A stretch of DNA of 64,000 nucleotides, from positions 1,116,001 to 1,180,000 of the forward strand of contig LUGG01000013.1 of assembly GCA_001683735.1 (NCBI GenBank), written 5' to 3'. The notes under the pieces are model-generated. The model ran no database searches. It worked only from the letters and a program-made list of their open reading frames with translations, and was not told the DNA's origin. Source of the DNA: Grifola frondosa (Eukaryota; Basidiomycota; Agaricomycetes; Polyporales; Grifolaceae). A program made the position numbers and the translations under genes. Positions 58,222 to 64,000 of this stretch are shown here, piece after piece; the stretch's first letter is position 1, and the number at the start of each line of letters is the position of its first letter.

Positions 58222-59125
58222 ATGCTAATCCGCACCGCTCTCGAGCTGAGGAACGCTTGTGAAAAAAAAACAGACCGCCAACGACCAAGAAGAGCTAGCA
58301 AAGCAGTCAAAAGGGACGTCGGCCAGAGGAACAAGGGGAGGACCCGAAGTCGTCCCAAGAAACGGTGCACCAGGACTCGAAGTCTTTGGTGCCCCGCCAC
58401 CCCGAACCTGCACGGAAGAAGAGTGAAGCGAGTGAAGCGAAACGTAGTATTACAAGGCTAGAATGGAGAGGTGCCGCAGTCTGTGATTCAAGTTCAAGAT
58501 TGTCCCATGGCGTGGATGGTGGAATGAGTTCGTGTGTAGATCACGTGGGAATCGCGTGGGAATCACCTGAGAATAGTGTCGGAATTGGATCGGGATTGTG
58601 GTCACGCGATTCACTGGAAAACATTTAATATAAATTCTTCGGACACATTTTGAACCGGATATTAATATGTATTTTATATATGTTCATGAAAAACAATTAA
58701 TGTTACCACTTTGATAAGATTCTGAATGTCCTCACATGTATGGATAAAATTTTGGTATTCTATATAATATCCTCACTATGTTTTAACAATGTTTACAATA
58801 TGTTGTCCCAATGTATTTGGGCGATACATTATGATTAAACCATAAACACATTTTAGACATTTCTCTCATGTTTGTAACTCAAACATTTAATATGCATATC
58901 GAGATTTCAGTTTGAACAGATCAAGCCGGTGACATTGCACGCACATATAAAATATCATAAGCGAATATGATCCCAACTCAGCTTGTAATTATTCGAAACA
59001 CATTTGAATGGTTATTTTAAATGAGATTACAATGTGACTGCCAGTCACACACGGGACTTATTCAATCAAAGTCCGCCATGTGTCCACAATGTGTTCGGTG
59101 GAAACATCGGTAATTCCCCTCAGTG
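58222..59125 (-). repeat. Right terminal inverted repeat (about 0.90 kb)
   Basis: Reverse complement of 13,127-14,045. Ends GTAATTCCCCTCAGTG at 59,125. The 178-bp block occupies 58,253-58,426. Identity with the left copy is about 99% by eye. Confidence 0.85.
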
Positions 59126-59128
59126 AGA
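59126..59128 (+). repeat. Right target-site duplication AGA
   Basis: AGA directly follows the terminal CAGTG and equals 13,124-13,126. Confidence 0.6.
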
Positions 59129-59579
59129 AGGAATGGTGCTGGTCATCTGACCATAGTAGATTTTTATTTGAGCGCTCACAACGTCGGTCGTCGCAGGAGC
59201 TGCACAAGACGGTCCACATCGCAGCGAGTAAGGACCGACGTGATCACGAGAGTCGCAAGAAACCTAGTTCATCAGGGCTCCTGCATGAATATTGAATATT
59301 GATCCACGAACATGTCGAAAGGACATCATGATCAATGGCAACGGTTTGTGCTGTGACAAACTGACCGTGATATCACGTCACGCGTCGCGACATGTTTGTG
59401 ACCGATCGCGTAGTCGCGCGTCCGCATCGCGATTTCCATGAATTCGAAAGTATTCTACACCTGCAACTATCTGCACCTTTACAACGTCCTCTCCACAAGT
59501 GGGGACATGAGTGTATGCTCTTCGGCAAGAATACCTCTGCAAAACCAAGAATTTATTCCAAGATACTAATAGTAGTACA
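59129..59579. other. Intergenic, host flank
   Basis: No gene recognised. Under the giant-element model this was continuous with 12,718-13,126 before insertion. Confidence 0.5.
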
Positions 59580-61524
59580 TCAGAAATTCCCAAGCATCGG
59601 CACTTCGTCAGCCAATCCCCTCAGCGCGTCCAACAGCTCCATGTCCTCCGCAGACATAGCACTGACCTTCTCGGCGCCCACCGCGCCCACAAATGGTAGC
59701 TCGTCCACCTCGCACACCGTGCCTTCCTTTGGGAGCGTCCCATTCTCGAAATACGCACGTACATGCTTCGCCGTGCACAGCGACGGCGCAGACAGAGAAC
59801 AGTGGCCAAACGAGTTCTGCACGAGCAATCCCGCTCCGCCGTACCGCGCGCGCACCGCCTTCGCATCCGAGAGAGGGCAGACAGGGTCGGATGTCGGCGA
59901 GACCACGAGCAGCGGGTGCGACGTGTTCGCCGCTTCCAGCGGACCCGTGTATCGCCACCTGGCGGTGAGCGGCCATTCGGCGCATCGTATACGGAGGTTA
60001 CCCCAGATGGGCGCCGCAAAGGGCGACATGGACGTTAGGTTAGTGAAGTATGCGGAGAACTCCTCTGGGGAGAAGGAGAACGGGTCCCCATCACCACAAG
60101 CGATGGCGTGGAATGCTTCGTTACTAATCAGCCAAGGCTGAGGCTCCTTACATTTGCACTTGTAGCTCAAAGGGAATGAGGATCCCAGAGCGGCGAGGGC
60201 TGTCTGATTGTTTTTCTCGACAGCGACAAGGGTATTCGCTACAGTACCGAACATCGTAGTGGGGCTGTAAGTCGCTAGGAACATCAACTGATGAAGCGAA
60301 GTCGCCGTGATTATGAAGGGACCATCGACAGCAAAGGGCACCGCGATAGGATTATTGGTGACTCTGGCAAAGATATTGGTGTAGCGATCATGGATTTCAG
60401 CCACAGTAGCTGCATATAGCGGACACTTCTCTGCCCCCGCTTGGTGACAGAACGTGAAGAAAGACTCGAGGACGTCATCTACGTCGGCGAGGTTCGTGTT
60501 CCATAACGCCGCGCGATAATTGTGCGAGTCGTAAACGCCATCAATCACGACACGTCCAACCTTCTCTGGATACATTGCCGCGAAGTACTGTCCAAGGACC
60601 GAACCATAGCTCTGCATGTATAATTATTTCAGTATATTCTGACACATCAGAGTAAAGCACGTACGAAACCCCAGTACTGCAGCTTCTTTTGTCCTAGCCT
60701 CTCCACGATGTGCAGCATGTCCGTTGCCACGCTCGCCGTACTCATGAACTTTGCAACGCCCCACTCCCCGCCTATGGCCTCAACACACCGCTCACCAACG
60801 AGCTTCTCCCTTGCTCTCGCAAACGCCACCGATCCATCACTCACGTTGAGCAGCCTGTCCCGAGAGAGCAGCTCCCATATATTACGCTGGGAGTCAGACT
60901 CGAAGCAGTGAGCCGCGGGTGTGCTTGCCCCGATCCCTCGCGGGTCAAACCCTAGTATGTCGAATCCACCACCAACGATGCGCGAGATGTTCGTGCCTAT
61001 TCGCTGGACAAAGTCTGTGCCGGAGCCACCTGGACCACCTGGATTGAGCAGGATCGTACCCTTGTAGTGATTGAGGTCGGAAGCAGGAATCATGCGCAGG
61101 GCGATTGTAGCATTGGGACTTTCGCCTGGTGAAGAGAGGTAGTCGAGCGGGAGAATCAGGCGAGCGCACTTCTGGCTGCCGAAGCAGTTGGACCAGATGA
61201 TACTATCCGATGGCGTAAGCTGTAGAAAGTATGATCATATCACACCGCCATGATAATGAGAGGCATAGATCAACGTACCGCATACCAGTCGAACTCTGGC
61301 TCACCAAAAAATATACGCGTATGATCAGACGTTGCTAAACCCGAAGAGTTGAGCAGTCTCCTAGGCCCGCAGCATGCCAACCATAACAAAGCGGAGAGTA
61401 CCGTGAGGCTGAGAAACAGTAGACGACGCCGAGTAGGGAACCGCGGCGAATGGTTCTGCGGAACATGAGCCACATTCGGGAGGATAGAGGACATCTCAAG
61501 CTTCATATCAAGCGCCTCCATCAT
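59580..61524 (-). CDS. Alpha/beta-hydrolase serine peptidase, tripeptidyl aminopeptidase (TAP) type
   Basis: Removes short N-terminal peptides from proteins outside the cell or in the secretory route. Three exons. The N-terminus has a basic cytosolic stretch and one hydrophobic helix (LLFLSLTVLSALLWLACC), so it is a signal anchor. Then WSNCFGSQKCARLILPLDYL, TILLNPGGPGGSGTDFVQRI (oxyanion loop), DILGFDPRGIGASTPAAHCF, and the nucleophile elbow WGF/SYGSVLGQYFAAMYPE split by the second intron (G-F-S-Y-G). The C-terminal TAP domain has LLVVSPTSDPVCPLSDAKAV (Asp) and QNSFGHCSLSAPSLC (His). Catalytic Ser, Asp and His are all present and there is no frameshift. The substrate is not known. Confidence 0.9.
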
Positions 61525-61782
61525 GAACCACTGTTTGAGAGTTAGCGAGAAGAATGGAATGGAAAATCATCCTAAGTTGCGGCAGCAATTTATATGTACT
61601 GACAAGCCGCAGCTGATGGAGAAGAAATAGCTTCTGATAAGGGAGCGCGTGATGGCGAGCGCGAGGCTTGATGTGGGTTTGTGTGAACGTGAGAGTTCTT
61701 CTATAGGTCAGTCAATACTCTGAGGAGTACGTAGTCATTCCGGAATACTATAGCGTCAACACCAATTCCCCTTCTTCACACC

Positions 61783-61977
61783 ATGAAACAAGTATTTCAT
61801 TATGGACCCCCGCCTGGCGCAGTCGAAATACGATATTTTTCACCGAATATATTGCAACGCACTTGGAAGCATGCCGAGGTTCATGCTCTGGCGCTGTGCG
61901 CCTGCGTCTGCAAGAAGTTTTCCGATTCTGCGCTAAGGGTATTAGGAAAGAAATTGACGATCTTATGCGGCTTTTGA
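61783..61977 (+). pseudogene. F-box-like fragment
   Basis: The frame contains EVHALALCACVCKKFSDSAL followed by RVLGKKL, similar to the F-box core of mushroom proteins. A shifted frame upstream reads MDPRLAQSKYDIFHRIYCN, a fitting start. No leucine-rich region follows. Likely a degenerate or partial gene. Confidence 0.3.
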
Positions 61978-62073
61978 GACTTGCACTCAGACGAGCTGAG
62001 GACGAAAAATCCATTGATGATGATGAAGACGTACTAACGGGAAGAAGTCAGATGTGTCAATAGCGGTAATGGC

Positions 62074-62698
62074 TTGAGAGACGAGGACGAAGAGCACATG
62101 TCTGCTTTCAATTATTTACCAGCGAGGCCCACAAAGGGACGTGGAGAATCGTTTGCAGAGATCGCACGCGGCCTGGACGAAGGATCCCATGCTGAGCTAC
62201 AGAACGCGTGCCACCCACCCACAATGCGAACGCCTCCGTCCCCACAAGATGGCATAACGGGCGAGCAGAGCGTCCGTACAAGTAATGGCATCGTTACCCT
62301 CAAAAATGGGAAGCGAATATGAAGACCTCAGTACCGATGTCCGGCTTGTAATGGATCAGGTGTGGTTGAGACCATCAAAAAGTCAAAGGAGGTGAATTAA
62401 ATGTACTCATGAAACAGCAGAGGTCCTGGACACCGATAATTCGGATCCAAACTGGCTGCAATCTTCAAGAAAGCACCCGGAACGTCGAGAGAAGCGATGG
62501 GAGAGGACTAAAATTGAGCACGATGCATCGCTGATGACATGGACAACTTACTACTTCCGAAACCTTCAAGCGGCCAGACGCAACTCCACGGCCGTCAGGA
62601 AGTCAGTTGAAGGTGTTGGCAATCCCGTGGAGAATACTTTTTTGCTGTCGGAGGCCGCTGGCCTATCAAATTTTCATGCACACGGAGTCCAGCTGTGA
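62074..62698 (+). other. Unrecognised coding-like stretches
   Basis: Frames with RPTKGRGESFAEIARGLDEG and, from about 62,420 to a stop near 62,698, WLQSSRKHPERREKRWERTK and FRNLQAARRNSTAVRKSVEG. Charged and helical, no family recognised. Confidence 0.2.
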
Positions 62699-63218
62699 GG
62701 CTGCAGACTTAAAGGATGACTCACTTTACATCGCTCCCGGGTCGACTCTCTTGATGTATGATGCATGATCTTTGTAGCAAAAAAAAATGACACTCCGCCT
62801 CAATCATAATCAAGTGCGGATGATCAAGTGCATCGCACAAACTGACCATGGCAGCAAACCAGTGTGGGCTAGCTTGTGGCACAGCCTCAGGCGGTCGGTG
62901 ATCACTGATCAGGACAGGACCGTTGTGGCGGTGCTAAAAATCCTCTCTCGTGGCAAGTTCGCCGTCAGCGTATCTGCGTGCCCCGAGCGACCACGAGCGA
63001 GGAGGAGAGCGGTCATGGCCGTGCGACGCCGACGGCAGCTCGAATTTCCTTTAGCCGATGCAGTGGTTGCCGGGCAGCGCCAGGCAGCTGTTGTCTGCGC
63101 ATAGCTTGTACTTGGCGCCTATCTGCCATTTGAGCGCTGCGGTGAATTAAACCTCTGGCTTTTGCAGAGGTACTTGTGCTCCAAGTCGACAGTCCTACTT
63201 TTTGTCTTGTCATGCGAC
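62699..63218. other. Intergenic
   Basis: No gene recognised. Probably holds the promoter of the gene starting at 63,219. Confidence 0.4.
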
Positions 63219-64000
63219 ATGCTACTTGCTCTTGCTCTTCTGCAGCTCACGCTGACGGGCCTCGGAATGACTCACTCCAGTGTGCGTTCGTTTCTTCCAT
63301 CGCAACCCAGTGGATGATTGACTGCTTTTAACGTAGACGGGTTGCAGAGATGGCTTGGATGTGGTAAGTCCTGTGATAGTCTATCAGATTAGACAGTTGC
63401 ACTAGGGGCAATACCCTGCAAAGAGAGTACCGCTGCTATCTATAGTCCTCGTCTCTCTGCGAGAAGGCGTAACAGAAAGAAAGCTTGAAGAACAATGAGC
63501 CCGTGCCCCATGTGCGGTTTCCTAGTATCACAGCTCTGCTACTTGCTTCGTACCGGATTTTAAGTCCGGATGTAAGATCTGATTCATGTCACACAGTTGT
63601 ATAATCAGATAGGACAGTCACCGTGTACTGTAAGTGATCTGCTACAAACACCCTGTATGAACAGTGAGTAATATTTCCAGTCCCATGTCTATTTGGCTCA
63701 CACCTTTGCAAGGTGCGATAGAGAAGCCGCTTTGTACATGGTGGGTGCCACGAAGCCGTGATGTATGAATCATTGACTCTATGTCTGTCGCAGCAACATC
63801 ATCTTTTACAACCTGCGCAGCGCCTGTGCCCTTTGTGAAGGCAATTCTACACCACCTTGGGTACATGGAGTCAACAGAACAATTGCCCCGATGGCGCCCC
63901 TCAACAGGGGTTTCCTACCGGATTCAGCACGAACAGTGTTGCCATTCCAAACTGGGCTCACCAGCCTCTCACCTCAACTGACGACTTCGATGTGACCACT
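63219..64000 (+). CDS. Secreted or one-pass membrane protein, 5' part, unknown function
   Basis: Starts MLLALALLQLTLTGLGMTHS, a signal peptide, and splices after TCCA (intron from 63,280) to NGLQRWLGC. A later exon from about 63,798 reads NNIIFYNLRSACALCEGNST, PPWVHGVNRT and, after a frame change in a C-run near 63,895, QQGFPTGFSTNSVAIPNWAH and QPLTSTDDFDV. A Cys-x-x-Cys-containing extracellular segment of this look heads many mushroom one-pass membrane proteins. The 420 bp between the exons is unusually long and the splice phases do not fit perfectly. Continues beyond the window. Confidence 0.5.

Larger units (their letters stand above)
13127..59125. mobile_element. Giant CACTA (EnSpm-type) DNA transposon with gene cargo
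   Basis: The two ends are inverted copies of each other over about 0.9 kb. The match stops exactly at CACTG (left, 13,127) and CAGTG (right, 59,125), with AGA on both outer sides. The block encodes one intact Tnp2-family transposase at 52.3-56.5 kb, the transposase class of CACTA elements. The inner border of each terminal repeat (about 14,045 and 58,222) shows no CACTG terminus, which argues against two separate small elements. At 46.0 kb it is much larger than usual CACTA elements. Whether the block moves as one unit is inference; an empty-site comparison would settle it. Confidence 0.65.

Noticed and set aside
13127..59125. Starship-type giant element
   Set aside because: No tyrosine-recombinase captain gene is visible, and the ends are long inverted repeats with CACTG termini, which Starships lack.
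13127..59125. Secondary-metabolite gene cluster
   Set aside because: No synthase, synthetase, terpene cyclase, P450 or matching transporter is found.
13127..59125. LTR retrotransposon or LINE
   Set aside because: No reverse transcriptase, integrase or gag motif was seen, and the end repeats are inverted rather than direct.
1..64000. CRISPR arrays, prophage or other bacterial features
   Set aside because: Intron-rich eukaryotic genes throughout; no regularly spaced short repeats.

Overview
The window looks like nuclear DNA of a mushroom-forming basidiomycete (Agaricomycetes). Genes are split by many short GT-AG introns of about 50-60 nt. Besides household genes there are several families typical of mushrooms: F-box fragments, WD40 proteins with a membrane tail, JmjC proteins and Tnp2-type transposases. 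No species can be named from this sequence.

Left flank (1-13.1 kb): the 3' part of ribosomal protein S0, then on the minus strand glucosamine-6-phosphate deaminase, homocysteine S-methyltransferase, an amino acid permease, an unrecognised small gene and a GH2 beta-mannosidase. Several of these carry single-base frameshifts, mostly shortened homopolymers. This suggests uncorrected long-read errors more than true decay.

Centre (13,127-59,125): a block of about 46 kb bounded by two inverted copies of a roughly 0.9-kb sequence that are about 99% identical. The outer ends read CACTG...CAGTG and are flanked by the same three bases, AGA. It holds an intact Tnp2-family (CACTA/EnSpm) transposase gene and a large companion gene near the right end. 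I read the block as one giant, young CACTA element. Its interior holds host-like genes: a JmjC (KDM3-like) demethylase, an FHA-domain protein kinase, a WD40 protein with a membrane tail, the meiotic gene MND1, a nucleotidyltransferase-fold protein, an RNase H1 N-domain protein, half an amino acid permease, a receptor-tail fragment and an F-box fragment. Inside it lies a second, nearly identical inverted repeat (about 16.84-18.96 kb against 40.25-44.12 kb). Its right arm holds an extra 1.75 kb carrying MND1. A 246-bp tandem unit and a 178-bp block recur at the inner arms and at the element ends.

Right flank (59.1-64 kb): an intact secreted or membrane-anchored TAP-type serine peptidase on the minus strand, degenerate coding scraps including an F-box-like piece, and the 5' part of a secreted-protein gene that runs off the window.

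If the giant-element reading is right, removing 46 kb would restore one short intergenic region between the beta-mannosidase and the peptidase gene. The transposase and companion gene would be the mobility module and the rest cargo. The rival reading is a normal chromosomal segment bracketed by inverted transposon-derived repeats.
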